A stretch of DNA of 64,000 bases from Stieleria mannarensis (GCF_014154935.1 NZ_JACEHH010000016.1:1-64000), one strand, 5' to 3'; shown: positions 36,305 to 45,738, numbered from the stretch's first letter. A program made the numbers and translations. The notes: generated by a model from the letters alone, not told the origin.

Positions 36305-36922
36305 ATGTCAGCATCCACCATCGCGGCAACCCAATTGCCACCGGTTTCAGAAATCACGCAGCTGCAAATCGACACCGTGGTCGATTGGCACCAGGGGCCG
36401 ATCGAAAACGGCTACGACGGGTTCAAGCAACTGGTGTGCAAGCAGCACGAATACAACTATCGGCTCTGGCACCAGGAGGACATCGCCCGCAGCCCGACCG
36501 CCGACGACGTCAAGATCGCCGAGGTGAAGCGGGCGATCGACCAACTGAATCAGCAACGCAACGACATGATCGAGAAGCTGGACGACGCGATCACCGAGCT
36601 GCTGGAAAAGCGGCACGTCCGGCCGGCCGACGGCGCGCCGATCAACACCGAAACCGCGGGCAGTGCGATCGATCGTCTGTCGATCATGTCACTGCGGTTG
36701 TACCACTACCGCGAGCAACTCGAACGCGACGATGCCGATGCGGCGCACCGCGCGATGGTTGCCCAGCGCATCGATCTGTGTGAACAGCAACACGCCGATC
36801 TGTCCAATTCGCTGCAGGAATTGCTGGCCGATCTGTTGGCGGGAAAGAAGCGACACAAGACGTATCGCCAGATGAAAATGTACAACGATCCGTCGCTGAA
36901 CCCCGAGATCTACAAGTCGTAG
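36305..36922 (+). CDS. DUF4254 family protein
   Basis: 205 residues with all-helical character. The opening TQLQIDTVVDWHQGPIENGYDGFKQLVCKQHEYNYRLWHQEDIAR and the C-terminal KTYRQMKMYNDPSLNPEIYKS match DUF4254. A central coiled region (EVKRAIDQLNQQRNDMIEKLDDAITELLEK, about 75-105) is followed by a further helical segment. No catalytic motif is seen. The family is of unknown function; in other organisms it has been seen near cell-surface or glycosyltransferase genes. Here it stands alone. Confidence 0.82.
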   Translation: MSASTIAATQLPPVSEITQLQIDTVVDWHQGPIENGYDGFKQLVCKQHEYNYRLWHQEDIARSPTADDVKIAEVKRAIDQLNQQRNDMIEKLDDAITELLEKRHVRPADGAPINTETAGSAIDRLSIMSLRLYHYREQLERDDADAAHRAMVAQRIDLCEQQHADLSNSLQELLADLLAGKKRHKTYRQMKMYNDPSLNPEIYKS

Positions 36923-36928
36923 GGCGGG

Positions 36929-37936
36929 TCAGACGGTCGAGTGGTCGCCGGAGGGTTCGGTCTGGGGGCCGCCGGGCAAGATGACCGCGCCGTCACGAAG
37001 CTTTCCCGCCGGTCGCGGTTTTCGATCTGTCGTCCCGTTGACGCGTTGGTTCGGTGGGATGACCACGCCGCAACTGACGACGAACTGGATCGCTTCGTCG
37101 ACGGTCATGTCGATGTCGATGGTGTCGCTGCGGCGGACCGTGACCGTGAACCCGGTCATCGGCATCGGGCTGGTCGGCATCAGCACGCTCATCATCTCAT
37201 CGCCGGTCGCGTCGCGCAGCTGGCGGACGCTGTTGCCGGTGACGAATCCCAGCGACCAAATTCCCTTGCTGGGGTACTGAACCGCGACGACGTTGTTGAA
37301 TTCGATCTCCCGTTCACTGAACGCGAAATCGGTCACCTGCTTCACGCCGCCATACACCTTGTTGACGAAGGGGATCCGCAGGATGGCCGAATCGAACCCG
37401 CGAAAGAACCAGCGGCCCAGCCGAAAGGTGAACAACCGTCCCATGAAATAAAGCACGGTCAGGAACACGATCAGAAACACCGGGACGACGTACTGGCGCT
37501 GCATCCAGCTGAGTTGGATGTAGCGGTGCCAGTAGGCGTTGGCCGAAACCAACGGTTTGGCATCAGCGGTAAACTGGTCGGCGTTCTCGTGGACGGTGTC
37601 GACGATCTCTTCGGGCAGATAGCGGCGTCCGGTCGGGTCCGGCACATACTTGCTGTAGCCCAAAAACGTGTACGTGCTGAACCCGCCGTCGGGCTCCGTC
37701 ACGGCGCCGTCGGGGATCTCGGTCAGGGTGCCGTCAAAGTATTCTGCGCCCAGGACCAGCCCCTCTTGGACGACCCATTCGGTCGGCCGCAGGACATACG
37801 TTTCGATCGTTTTCCAGGCCCAGATCAGCACCAGAATCGTCAGCAACGGTGGCAGCACCACCCCCAGCCCGCGAACCAAAATGTTTCGCACGCTGACCGA
37901 TCGTGAGGCGTGGTCGATTTCGTCGTGTTCGTTCAC
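36929..37936 (-). CDS. DUF502 family membrane protein
   Basis: About 335 residues from GTG 37936; a TTG at 37975 would add a low-complexity lead (NAPNSNALA). Two or three membrane segments: LVRGLGVVLPPLLTILVLIWAW near the N-terminus and VVPVFLIVFLTVLYFMGRLF at about 165. The DUF502 core follows: GFDSAILRIPFVNKVYGGVKQVTDFAF, VVAVQYPSKGIWSLGFVTG and MSVLMPTSPMPMTGFTVTVRR. A 90-residue insert lies between the first helices. Function is unknown. It is convergent with the DUF4254 gene, with six bases between the stop codons. Confidence 0.85.
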   Translation of the reverse strand: MNEHDEIDHASRSVSVRNILVRGLGVVLPPLLTILVLIWAWKTIETYVLRPTEWVVQEGLVLGAEYFDGTLTEIPDGAVTEPDGGFSTYTFLGYSKYVPDPTGRRYLPEEIVDTVHENADQFTADAKPLVSANAYWHRYIQLSWMQRQYVVPVFLIVFLTVLYFMGRLFTFRLGRWFFRGFDSAILRIPFVNKVYGGVKQVTDFAFSEREIEFNNVVAVQYPSKGIWSLGFVTGNSVRQLRDATGDEMMSVLMPTSPMPMTGFTVTVRRSDTIDIDMTVDEAIQFVVSCGVVIPPNQRVNGTTDRKPRPAGKLRDGAVILPGGPQTEPSGDHSTV

Positions 37937-38262
37937 AGCGAGTGCGTTTGAATTTGGTGCGTTTGAATCAGGCAAATCGAAATCAGTGCGTTGGTGGTGA
38001 GAAGCAACTGTACGCTACGGTGGCAAGTCGTGATCGGTTTTCTCGGCGGCGCCGGCCACTCGCCCCCGCGGATAACCCTCAAAGTACGCACATTCGACAT
38101 CTTCGCAAGAATCATCGCATCGAAAAACCAGACTTCCAGCCCGTCTCGGCGTCGCCGATCGGTCGGATCGGTCACAAACCCCGCCTACAATCCCTTCTCT
38201 GCGATTCGGCCAAAGGTCAGGATTCTTTCCGATGAAATTGCCGAAAACACGACACTCGGTCG

Positions 38263-39273
38263 TCACGAGCAGGCGCGTGCAACGACGGCGACGGTCACAC
38301 GGCGCGCCCCGGCCTGTTTAAGCACCTTGGCATTTTCCGCCGCCGTGGCACCGGTGGTCATCACATCGTCAATCAGCAGAACGTGCCGTCCGGCGATCCG
38401 GTGGCGGCCGCCTGGCCAAAGCGGGCGGGAGACACAAAAAGCGCCCTCCACGTTCCGGCTCCGCTCCTTTTCCCCCAGCCAGGCCTGTTTCTTGGTCTTC
38501 CGGGTCGTGGCCAGCAGGTTCCCGTGCCGCAGCCGGGGCCATTCCCGGCGCAGGGCCCTGGCGACCGTCCGGGCCAGCACGCGGCTGCCACCGGCGCCTC
38601 GCTGGATGCGACGCCACAGGTGCGAAGGGACCGCGGTCACCAAGTCCGGGACGTCCAGCGATTGGGGGTCGTTTGGCCGGGGTTCGCTTGGCAGGTCGCC
38701 GGTCGGGATGTCCTGGCGGCTGCGCCCGAGGCCGCCGATCACATCGACGATGCATTCGGCCAGCCGCCGCCCCAACGCGTCGGCCAGTGACACCTGGCTG
38801 CCGTATTTTGCCGCGACGACCGCGTTTCGCACCAGTCCGTCGTAGCTCCACAGGGCGATACAACCGTCAAACGCATACGACTCGCGCCGGCAACGCTGGC
38901 AGCGGTCGGAGCCGGTGGCCTGGTCAGAACACGCCGCGGCGGCCTCTTCGGAAGCCGCAGTGACGGGCATCGCAGTGACGGGCATCGCAGTGAATTGGCC
39001 GGCCCCGGGGTGCCCACAGCGTCGGCAAGCCGACCGCATCCGCTGCTCACTCGATTGGAGCTGGACCTGGCATTCGCCGCAAAAGTCTTGGCCGGGGGCG
39101 ACGCAGGCGTCACACAGCCGGCAGGTCGACGGCAGCAACAATTCAAGGGCGTGGCGGCCGAGCGGGCCGCCGATCTGTGCTCCCAGCCGCCAGGCATGCT
39201 GCCAGGGGAGCCGACGCAACTGCCGCGATTCGGGCGAGCGGGCCGCTGTCGGCGTTGAACTGTCTGCACGCAT
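38263..39273 (-). CDS. comF: ComF-family phosphoribosyltransferase-like protein
   Basis: About 336 residues from ATG 39273; the upstream TTG at 39342 is possible. The N-terminal zinc-ribbon-like region has CRLCDACVAPGQDFCGECQ and CRRCGHPG, and a further CQRCRRES follows. The C-terminal PRT domain has the PRPP-loop motif HVLLIDDVMTTGATAAE. Between them is the typical AYDGCIALWSYDGLVRNAVVAAKYG-like stretch (here FDGCIALWSYDGLVRNAVVAAKYG). ComF proteins are linked to DNA uptake and recombination. An insert of about 20 residues (EAAAACSDQATGSD) between the Cys motifs is unusual. It stands alone; the downstream strand is convergent. Confidence 0.85.
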   Translation of the reverse strand: MRADSSTPTAARSPESRQLRRLPWQHAWRLGAQIGGPLGRHALELLLPSTCRLCDACVAPGQDFCGECQVQLQSSEQRMRSACRRCGHPGAGQFTAMPVTAMPVTAASEEAAAACSDQATGSDRCQRCRRESYAFDGCIALWSYDGLVRNAVVAAKYGSQVSLADALGRRLAECIVDVIGGLGRSRQDIPTGDLPSEPRPNDPQSLDVPDLVTAVPSHLWRRIQRGAGGSRVLARTVARALRREWPRLRHGNLLATTRKTKKQAWLGEKERSRNVEGAFCVSRPLWPGGRHRIAGRHVLLIDDVMTTGATAAENAKVLKQAGARRVTVAVVARACS

Positions 39274-39547
39274 GGGGGCCAAAACAAAAATTGATTTATT
39301 TTCGCGCGAACCTTTCTTTTTCGGTTCACTCTGTACGATCAACTACCACAGGCACGTGAGATTTCACTGGCTTTTGGAGTCGACGTGCGTTACCGTTAAC
39401 GCAGGTCCGCAGACCCCGCCATCAAGCGGCATGTTACCGCATCCGCAGCATCGCGTCTTTTCGGGCGTGATTGTCGGCAGGTCCGCTCATTCATTTTTTT
39501 CGTCTTTGCTCCACGCCGCACCACTCAACGGTGCCGGGAGGTTTGAA

Positions 39548-39877
39548 ATGCGTTTTGAACAAATCATCGCAGTTGTCACACGTAGCCTGAACATTGCAGG
39601 CGTCCGTGAGATTTCCAGCGCCGATGCATTTGCACACGCATCAGACCTCCAGCTCTGTATGGCGTGTGTATCGCCCGGGAACGGGGTGTATTCGGGACCA
39701 CAAACCATGCTGATGCAATGTCAGCCCGGTGGTGGCCATCCGAGTCCGCCGACGTCCCACGGTTGGCTGGCCACGGTCGCCAATACGGCCGGCGGTAAAC
39801 GGAAACGTTTACCGCTCACCGTGCGGCTACTCGGACTGGCCAAACGTGGCTCAGCTGCTCTGCAACGCAGAGGCTGA
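39548..39877 (+). CDS. Small hypothetical protein with strong ribosome site
   Basis: 109 residues, no family recognised. Support is circumstantial: GGGAGG at 39536-39541 lies six bases before ATG, and a weak intrinsic terminator follows the stop at 39893-39912. The N-terminal third is helical (RFEQIIAVVTRSLNIAGVREISSADAFAHAS) and the C-terminus is basic (GGKRKRLPLTVRLLGLAKRG). It is upstream of an ECF sigma gene by about 490 bp. Confidence 0.4.
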   Translation: MRFEQIIAVVTRSLNIAGVREISSADAFAHASDLQLCMACVSPGNGVYSGPQTMLMQCQPGGGHPSPPTSHGWLATVANTAGGKRKRLPLTVRLLGLAKRGSAALQRRG

Positions 39878-39892
39878 GAGAGAGAAGGAAAG

Positions 39893-39912
39893 CTTGCCAG
39901 AGGCAGGTTTTT
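39893..39912 (+). terminator. Short terminator-like hairpin
   Basis: CTTGCC-AGA-GGCAGG (one G-T pair) followed by TTTTT. It would end the transcript of the small gene at 39548. Confidence 0.5.
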
Positions 39913-40371
39913 CATTCCCACCGCGATTGCCAAGCCGATGGTCCGTGCCGAAACCGGTGTCGCCGACGACACGGGTTTTTCAAACCGGACTCGATCGGTG
40001 ATGTGTTTGACGAGTTGTACCTGAAATCGCCTGATTTCAAGTCATCCCTGCTGCTCGACCGGCCCGCTTTGCTGGCCTGAGCTGGGAATCAAGCCATCGC
40101 ACCGATTTCGGAAACCAGACGTTTGTCAGCCGCGACAGATACATCCAAGCCGAGCGTGTGAACGACCGCCATCTGAGGCGGGACCGCTTCTCACGCTCCG
40201 CCTCGCCTCAACCTGACGATCAACCTGGTTTGATCAATCACCGTGAACGCGGAGCGCCACCAAACGAGCGCGACGTTGCGATCACGGCGATCAAGCCGAC
40301 ACCCGAAGACGCTGATTTTCCCCGTGCGGGCTCCACCGCCATCCCGGTCAGCTTTCGGAAGGAACCGAGCG
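39913..40371. other. Intergenic region upstream of an ECF sigma gene
   Basis: About 460 bp. A frame from 40158 overlaps the sigma gene start but shows no family or ribosome site. No clear promoter was identified. Confidence 0.4.
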
Positions 40372-40956
40372 ATGAACACCACGACTGAAAACCCAATGGA
40401 TCTGCGACAATTGAGCGTTGCCGAACTGGTCGTCCGCGCCCAAGGCGGTGACCGAGATGCGTTCGGCGAACTGTTCGACCGATACCGATCCGCAATCGTC
40501 GCCGGGGCGATGAGCCGGGTCCGCAACGCGGACGAGGCCGACGAACTGGCCCAAGACGTTTTCATCCAAGCGATGCAAAAGATCGACCAATTGCGAGTGC
40601 CCGAGGCGTTCGGCGGTTGGTTGCGACAGATCGTGCACCGCATGGCCATCAACCGCGTGACCCGCAATCGATCGGCCATCGCCTGCGATCCAGAAACCCT
40701 GGAAGCGACCTGCGTGACCGACGACGCACCGGATGAAGTGGCCGAGAGCCGCGAGCAAGCCGCTGCGGTTCGATCCAGCATCGATCGCCTGGGCGCGTTG
40801 GATCAAGAAACGTTGACCGCGTTCTACCTGAACGGTCAAACCCTGATCGAGATGAGCGACGCCTTCCAGGCACCGATCGGAACGATCAAGCGACGTTTGC
40901 ACGTCGCGCGAAAGCGTTTGGCCAAGGAAATGGACTTGCTGGGCGCGGCCGTCTGA
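40372..40956 (+). CDS. ECF-type RNA polymerase sigma factor
   Basis: 194 residues from ATG 40372, which has AAGGA 10 bases upstream. Region 2 spans about 20-85 (GDRDAFGELFDRYRSAIVAGAMSRV, ADELAQDVFIQAMQKI and FGGWLRQIVHRMAINRV). Region 4 spans about 130-185, with DQETLTAFYLNGQTLIEMSDAFQAPIGTIKRRLHVARKRLAKE. No anti-sigma gene is adjacent; a hairpin repeat follows 13 bp after the stop codon, then a convergent gene. It may be controlled by transcription or by an unlinked partner. Regulon unknown. Confidence 0.9.
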   Translation: MNTTTENPMDLRQLSVAELVVRAQGGDRDAFGELFDRYRSAIVAGAMSRVRNADEADELAQDVFIQAMQKIDQLRVPEAFGGWLRQIVHRMAINRVTRNRSAIACDPETLEATCVTDDAPDEVAESREQAAAVRSSIDRLGALDQETLTAFYLNGQTLIEMSDAFQAPIGTIKRRLHVARKRLAKEMDLLGAAV

Positions 40957-40968
40957 AACGCTCCACCC

Positions 40969-40993
40969 GTAGCGGAACTCGCCAAGAGTTTCG
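40969..40993 (+). repeat. Single GTAGCGGAA / GCCAA-loop hairpin arm (ACTC form)
   Basis: A 25-bp arm with ACTC-GCCAA-GAGT, 13 bp after the sigma gene stop and between convergent genes. A second, degraded arm (GATCGCCAAGAAGGCATGG) may follow at about 41017. Confidence 0.8.
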
Positions 40994-41096
40994 CTGCCGC
41001 GGGAAGCTTGGTCACGATCGCCAAGAAGGCATGGCGACGCGTGCGGATCAGGGGGCCGCCCCCTGGTTCGCACGCGTTTTTGTTTGCGCGTGTTTC

Positions 41097-41834
41097 TTAT
41101 TCCAGCTCGCGCTGATTCAGTTCGTCGCGCAACTTGGCCGCCAGCTCGTATTGCTCCTGTTCGACTGCCGCGGTCAGTTTCTCGCGGAGCGTCTGGCCGA
41201 CCTCGTACTCGCTGCGAAGCGTTTCTCGCAATTCGACCAAGCGGACGACCAATTCGTCCTCCTCGAAGTGCTCGTCGGCTTCGTGTTTTTCAAAGAATTG
41301 GCGGATCGTTTCCAGTCCGGCGTTGATCGCCATCACCGCCCCTTCACCGGACTCCTCTTCCTCCAACGCGCCCAGGGCGGCCGCCTGTGTGCGATGGAAC
41401 AGCACAAAGGGGCGGTACTGTTCGTGCGATCGCGACCACTCCTCGTCCGGGCTGACCCGCTCGCTGACATCCATCAAACGCAGCGTGTGATCGGCGTCCA
41501 TCACCGCGCGGTTGTAGTACTGCAGACGCAACCAACAGATCCGGCGGTGGTAGAACTGCATGAATTCGCGATCGACTTCCATGCATTGGTCTTCGTCCAG
41601 TTCTAAATCGGGTTCCTCCAGGACCGCCTCTTGCAGGTATTCCAAATACGTCGGATGGCCTTCGATCGGCGTACCATCGGGGCGCCCAGTCGTCTCCAGT
41701 TGCAGCACCCCCATGTCCACCCGCATCTGGATCACATCGCGTCCGTCGTTTCCTTTCACCATCCGGACGTTCAACGTGTGGGGATTGAATTCCCAGTCCT
41801 TCAGTAGGTCGTCTAGGTGCATCGTTCGTTTCAT
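41097..41834 (-). CDS. UVR-motif (UvrB/UvrC C-terminal domain) protein
   Basis: 245 residues, acidic. The C-terminal LREKLTAAVEQEQYELAAKLRDEL (about 218-241) is a UVR helical-hairpin motif, as used in UvrB-UvrC contacts and in McsA-type adaptors. The N-terminal 100 residues (DLLKDWEFNPHTLNVRMVKGNDGRDVIQMRVDMGVLQLETTGRPDG) form a conserved-looking domain of unknown role, and a helical middle region follows. No nuclease or zinc motif is seen. It may be an adaptor protein rather than a repair enzyme. Confidence 0.8.
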   Translation of the reverse strand: MKRTMHLDDLLKDWEFNPHTLNVRMVKGNDGRDVIQMRVDMGVLQLETTGRPDGTPIEGHPTYLEYLQEAVLEEPDLELDEDQCMEVDREFMQFYHRRICWLRLQYYNRAVMDADHTLRLMDVSERVSPDEEWSRSHEQYRPFVLFHRTQAAALGALEEEESGEGAVMAINAGLETIRQFFEKHEADEHFEEDELVVRLVELRETLRSEYEVGQTLREKLTAAVEQEQYELAAKLRDELNQRELE

Positions 41835-42235
41835 CGCTCTCTTCTATATCGGCAAGCCGCGCTCAATTCCTCAGCCGCGCCCGCCCCGCATCTGGAGTAT
41901 AGCACCGGACCTGTCGCGGTCGAATGACCAGCCGTGTCAGACCCGGCGCTGATAACTCTACCAGCGTCAGGAAGACACGCCGACCAGGGCACCTGTCTCA
42001 ATTCGCGACAAGCATTCCAGGATGAGTTATTAACGCACGACAGGCGGTTGCCAGCAAAGCCGCTTTTGCCTCTCGGCGATGTCGAAAAGTTTGACTTTTT
42101 TGGGCGGATTTACTCAAGTTCGCCGATGTTTGGACATGCTTTGCGTGTTCTGAGCTCGCAATTGGCACGCGGTTTGTACTTCCGTTCCGACGCAATGAAC
42201 GTTTTTAGACTCCCCAAGATCAAGGAAGAAAGCTC
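41835..42235. other. Intergenic region holding the csrA promoter
   Basis: About 400 bp with a sigma-54-like site at 42162-42178 and AAGGA before the csrA ATG. TTGACTTTTTTGGGCGGATTTAC at about 42090 might be a sigma-70 -35 region, but no good -10 is seen. Confidence 0.45.
42162..42178 (+). promoter_or_regulatory. Near-consensus sigma-54 promoter upstream of csrA
   Basis: TTGGCACGCGGTTTGTA matches the -24 element TTGGCACG exactly and has TTG at -12, but the usual GC dinucleotide is GT. Spacing between GG and GT is ten bases, as required. The csrA ATG is 58 bp downstream. Confidence 0.4.
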
Positions 42236-42469
42236 ATGTTGGTTCTCAGTCGCAAAGCCGGTGAAAAGTTGATGGTTGGTGATGACATCATTCTGACCGT
42301 CAATCGGATCTCGGGAAACCGAGTCGCCATCGGCATCGAAGCGCCGCGAAACGTCCGAATCGTACGAGGCGAATTGCAAAAAAGTCAGGTCGCTCCCTCG
42401 GGAAACGCCCCCAACACCGCGCCGATGGGCGAAGCAACCATTGCCGTTGCTAGCAAGGCAGAGGCGTGA
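42236..42469 (+). CDS. csrA: Carbon storage regulator CsrA
   Basis: 77 residues. MLVLSRKAGEKLMVGDDIILTV and NRVAIGIEAPRNVRIVRGEL are diagnostic of the RNA-binding CsrA dimer, including the Leu4/Arg6 and Arg44-type RNA-contact regions. A 15-residue C-terminal extension (NAPNTAPMGEATIAVASKAEA) exceeds the usual 61-residue length, as in several non-enteric CsrA proteins. It should repress or stabilise mRNAs at GGA-containing sites. It stands alone, ending in a hairpin pair 23 bp downstream. Confidence 0.95.
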   Translation: MLVLSRKAGEKLMVGDDIILTVNRISGNRVAIGIEAPRNVRIVRGELQKSQVAPSGNAPNTAPMGEATIAVASKAEA

Positions 42470-42491
42470 TCGGCGGGCTGTCGGTTCCCCG

Positions 42492-42559
42492 GTAGCGGAA
42501 CTCGCCAAGGGTTTCGGTTCCCGGTGGATCACGACGAAAGTCTTGGCGACTTCCGCTAT
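42492..42559. repeat. Inverted pair of GTAGCGGAA / GCCAA-loop arms (third stem variant)
   Basis: The plus arm at 42492-42516 has ACTC-GCCAA-GGGT. The minus arm at 42535-42559 has AGTC-GCCAA-GACT, a third stem form that keeps pairing. It lies between the convergent csrA and surE genes. Confidence 0.82.
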
Positions 42560-42609
42560 CGCCCCGATGTGAAAACACCGGGGCTCCGAGGGCATGCGCC
42601 CATTCTGAA

Positions 42610-43359
42610 TCACGGCGACGGGTGCACACCGAGCTTGCTGATCGTGATGCGGCCGTCGAAACAGTGTTGCACGTCGCGGCCCGGTTCACGAGGCCGACCG
42701 TGAAAATCGAGTTCAAACCGGACGCGCCCCCCAGGTTCGATCCTTCCCGTTCGATCGATCGGGCAACGGTCGACGTCGCATTCGGTCCGCTCGGGGATCC
42801 GGACGGTGTCGGGCGACACGGCTGGCAGGTTGACGTTCCAGAGTGGCGGGGCGGGGTGGTCGTCGCGCCGGTCGACTGCCGCACACAAAAATTCCTCGAT
42901 GGTCTGTTCCAACCAAATCGACGTGTGTTCCCAGGTGCGCGGGACGTCAGGCCGGCGATAGTGTGACGCCGCCAGCGCCGGGATCCCCAGCAGACAGGCC
43001 TCACGAGCGGCCGCAAATGTGCCGCTGATCATCAGGTTTACGCCCAGGTTGGCTCCGGCGTTGATCCCCGAAAACACAATGTCCGGCTGAAATTCCATCG
43101 CGTAGTGGGCGACCCGGATGCAGTCGACCGGCGTCCCGTCCACGCTGTACCAGTTTTCGCGAACCGTTTTGACCGTCAGCGGGTGTGACGTGACGATGCT
43201 GTGCCCGCATTCGCTGCGGCATCGATCCGGCGCGACGGCAATGATTTCGACGTCTTCGTGTGGCCGGTGCACCGCGATCGCGTGGCGGACACTTTCGTGC
43301 AGGGCGTGGATCCCCGGCGCGTCGATGCCGTCATCGTTGGTCAGCAGAATTTTCAGCAT
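42610..43359 (-). CDS. surE: 5'/3'-nucleotidase SurE
   Basis: 249 residues. [17 protein letters not shown] holds the metal-binding Asp-Asp at 9-10. [18 protein letters not shown] follows with a changed Ser/Gly block, then [12 protein letters not shown] and [30 protein letters not shown], with the Asn metal ligand. The C-terminal end ([17 protein letters not shown]) is plausible. It dephosphorylates nucleoside monophosphates. ATG 43359 overlaps the ispG stop by seven bases, so the two genes are coupled. Confidence 0.93.
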   Translation of the reverse strand: MLKILLTNDDGIDAPGIHALHESVRHAIAVHRPHEDVEIIAVAPDRCRSECGHSIVTSHPLTVKTVRENWYSVDGTPVDCIRVAHYAMEFQPDIVFSGINAGANLGVNLMISGTFAAAREACLLGIPALAASHYRRPDVPRTWEHTSIWLEQTIEEFLCAAVDRRDDHPAPPLWNVNLPAVSPDTVRIPERTECDVDRCPIDRTGRIEPGGRVRFELDFHGRPREPGRDVQHCFDGRITISKLGVHPSP

Positions 43360-44489
43360 TTGGCTGCAATGATGGCGTCCAGCTCTTGTCGCAAGCGTGG
43401 CAAGATTTCGTCGTACCCGAACGCTCCCAACGCTTCGGTGCCACGCTTCAGATTCACCTTGGCGGGGCCACACCATAGCCCCAGGTCGGCATCATCGGTT
43501 TCCCCCGGGCCGTTCACGCGGCACCCCATCACCGCGATCGTGATGTCGTGATCTTTGGCGTACTCGGTCATTTCTTTGACGCTTTGGGCCAGATCGATGA
43601 ACGCTTCGTTTTCCACCCGCGAACAACTCGGGCAACTGATGATGTTCAGCGATTGCTCGTTCAGTTTGACGACGGTGCGAACACGTCCGGCATAGATGTC
43701 GTCGACGATGTCACGTCCCGCCGCGATCTCTTCGGGTTTGCGGTCGTTGGGCAGCGTCAGCGAAACGCGAACGGTATCGCCGATGCCGTGACCGATCAGC
43801 TGTTCAAACGCGATCCGCGTCTTGATGATTCCCTCGGGCGGCATCCCGGCTTCGGTCACCCCCAGATGCAGCGGGATCTCGCTGCGTCGCTCGGCAAAGC
43901 GTCGGTTGCCTTCGATCACCTTTTGCGGATCGCTGTCTTTGAGTGAAACGACGTAGCGCTCGAATCCCAGCGAATCGACGAATTCACAGTGTTCCAGGGC
44001 GCTTTCAAGCATCGGCGTGATCGAATCGGCCGGGTCGTATTTAGCTTTCTTGTCCGGGTCGACGCTGCCGCAATTGACGCCGATCCGGATGGCGCAGTCG
44101 TGCTCTTGGGCTTGTCGAACGATGAACCGGACCTTGTCTTGCCAAGGTTTGTCACGCTGGTGGTGGTACAGGTGTCCGGGGTTGTAGCGGATCTTGTCGA
44201 CAAACGGGGCGACATTTTCGGCCAACCGAAAGTTCTCTTGCAGGTCGACAGCCAGGTTGGCGGTGGTCTGTTTCCGGATCTCGGCCAGTGCGGCGGCGTC
44301 TTTTTCGCTGTCAACGGCGATTCGCACGACGCCTGCCCCGGCCTGACGATAGGCTTCTGCCTGGGCCACGGTGGCGTCGATGTCTTGGGTCTTGGTCGCC
44401 GTCATGCTTTGCACGGCAATCGGGTTGCCGTCGCCGACGACGATGTCGCCGATCGCGACCGGGCGAGTTTGATTTCGCTGGATAGCCAT
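43353..44489 (-). CDS. ispG: 4-hydroxy-3-methylbut-2-enyl diphosphate synthase IspG (GcpE)
   Basis: 378 residues from ATG 44489; further upstream in-frame starts add a non-conserved, low-quality lead. The TIM barrel starts [35 protein letters not shown]. The [4Fe-4S] cluster Cys are in [10 protein letters not shown] (two) and [13 protein letters not shown] (third), with the Glu of the GPGE motif. It makes the last-but-one step of the MEP pathway to isoprenoids, using electrons from a ferredoxin/flavodoxin, and so would supply the terpenoid locus at 49-58 kb. surE is coupled downstream. Confidence 0.96.
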   Translation of the reverse strand: MAIQRNQTRPVAIGDIVVGDGNPIAVQSMTATKTQDIDATVAQAEAYRQAGAGVVRIAVDSEKDAAALAEIRKQTTANLAVDLQENFRLAENVAPFVDKIRYNPGHLYHHQRDKPWQDKVRFIVRQAQEHDCAIRIGVNCGSVDPDKKAKYDPADSITPMLESALEHCEFVDSLGFERYVVSLKDSDPQKVIEGNRRFAERRSEIPLHLGVTEAGMPPEGIIKTRIAFEQLIGHGIGDTVRVSLTLPNDRKPEEIAAGRDIVDDIYAGRVRTVVKLNEQSLNIISCPSCSRVENEAFIDLAQSVKEMTEYAKDHDITIAVMGCRVNGPGETDDADLGLWCGPAKVNLKRGTEALGAFGYDEILPRLRQELDAIIAAKC

Positions 44490-44659
44490 AGGAATTGGGT
44501 TGGGGGAAAGGGGCAGCGTGCGCATTCCACAGGCGTCCATTTCATTGGACGCACGCGAGAGTCCGACGCCACCGGGGGCTGTCTTGCCCCCATACGCAAT
44601 CAGTGATTGGAAAGATCGCTTAATTGTACGCCCAGGGATACCGGGACGGGACCCGGCGT

Positions 44660-45184
44660 TCAATCTCCACCGGCGTTGCTTGCCGCATCGAGGTCTTTGG
44701 CACGTTCGAGGTCGATCGCCAGTCTCTGTCGCAGATCGTCCTGCCAGCGATACGCCCTGCGAACATGCATTGCAGCGACTGCAACAAAGAAGCCGCTTGC
44801 CAGTCCGAACGAAACGGCCGCAATGGGTTCACCACGCATCATGCAGACCAGGGGCGAGGCAATCGCGAAACCGACGCCACCGACCAAACCGGCCCAAGCG
44901 GTTGCGATGCGGTCCCACGATGTCGGGCAATTCTTCCGGAGCAAAATATTTCCAAGGATGATGATCCAAGTCAATCCGAGCGCCGACATCGCGGCGAAGG
45001 ACGTGTGCAAATGCACGGGCAATGGACGCGGTTCGGTGATCCAAAGCGCCAAGACGATCCCCGTCATGACAATCGCACTTAACAATGCAAGTCGCTGAAC
45101 CGATCGTCGCTGCGCCGACAATTCTCGTTGTACGATCGCGAAGATTTGGTCATCGGTTTGATTCGTTGCTGGGGGGCTATTCAT
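44660..45184 (-). CDS. Four-helix membrane protein coupled to an ECF sigma gene
   Basis: 174 residues. A cytoplasmic N-terminus ([22 protein letters not shown]) is followed by four hydrophobic stretches: [61 protein letters not shown] and [19 protein letters not shown] basic/acidic tail ends it. ATG 45184 overlaps the sigma stop codon as ATGA. This coupling suggests a membrane partner or anti-sigma factor, but no zinc or known anti-sigma motif is seen. Confidence 0.7.
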   Translation of the reverse strand: MNSPPATNQTDDQIFAIVQRELSAQRRSVQRLALLSAIVMTGIVLALWITEPRPLPVHLHTSFAAMSALGLTWIIILGNILLRKNCPTSWDRIATAWAGLVGGVGFAIASPLVCMMRGEPIAAVSFGLASGFFVAVAAMHVRRAYRWQDDLRQRLAIDLERAKDLDAASNAGGD

Positions 45185-45738
45185 TGATGAGTTTCGTTCT
45201 CGAGGTATTGGCGAAGTTGCCGGCGAGCCCGTTGTAAGCGAGACTTGATCGTGCCGACCGGTGTTTGACAAACGTCGGCGACCTCGGCCACCGTCAGATG
45301 TTCGAAGTAATGCAGGTTGATGACCAGTCGATCGTGCCGGTCGAGCGAACGCATCGCGATCATGATTTCGTCGGACTCAATCCAACGGTCCAGAGTCTCG
45401 TCTGACGCTGAAGGTTCTGTTGCGATGGAGTTTGGTTCCAGCGACGGCGACCGATATCGCTGACGCAACTGATCGTTGAGCGTGTTGCGGGCAATGCGAT
45501 AGGCCCACGGTGCGAAACGATCGGGTTGTTCGAGACGGGTGATGGTGCGAACGAGACGCAGCCATGTGGATTGCAAGAGGTCGTCGGTTTTGTGGGAATC
45601 GTCTGACATCCGGCCTAAAAATCCGATCAGTCTCGGGTTCCAACGCTGCACCAATTCACGCCAAGCGTCCTGATCGCCAAGCTGGCATCGAATCACAAGA
45701 TTCGCTTCGTTCGGTCGTTCTGGCGCTGGGTTGTTCAT
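45181..45738 (-). CDS. ECF-type RNA polymerase sigma factor
   Basis: 185 residues. Region 2: GDQDAWRELVQRWNPRLIGFLGRM, TDDLLQSTWLRLVRTI and FAPWAYRIARNTLNDQLRQRY (about 18-90). Region 4: MIAMRSLDRHDRLVINLHYFEHLTVAEVADVCQTPVGTIKSRLQRARRQLRQYL (about 127-180). GGAG lies four bases before ATG 45738. The stop overlaps the start of a four-helix membrane protein gene, a likely sensor or anti-sigma partner. Confidence 0.92.
   Translation of the reverse strand: MNNPAPERPNEANLVIRCQLGDQDAWRELVQRWNPRLIGFLGRMSDDSHKTDDLLQSTWLRLVRTITRLEQPDRFAPWAYRIARNTLNDQLRQRYRSPSLEPNSIATEPSASDETLDRWIESDEIMIAMRSLDRHDRLVINLHYFEHLTVAEVADVCQTPVGTIKSRLQRARRQLRQYLENETHQ

Noticed and set aside
40158-40388. Small gene overlapping the ECF sigma start
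   Set aside because: No ribosome site and no family; its end runs into the sigma gene in another frame.
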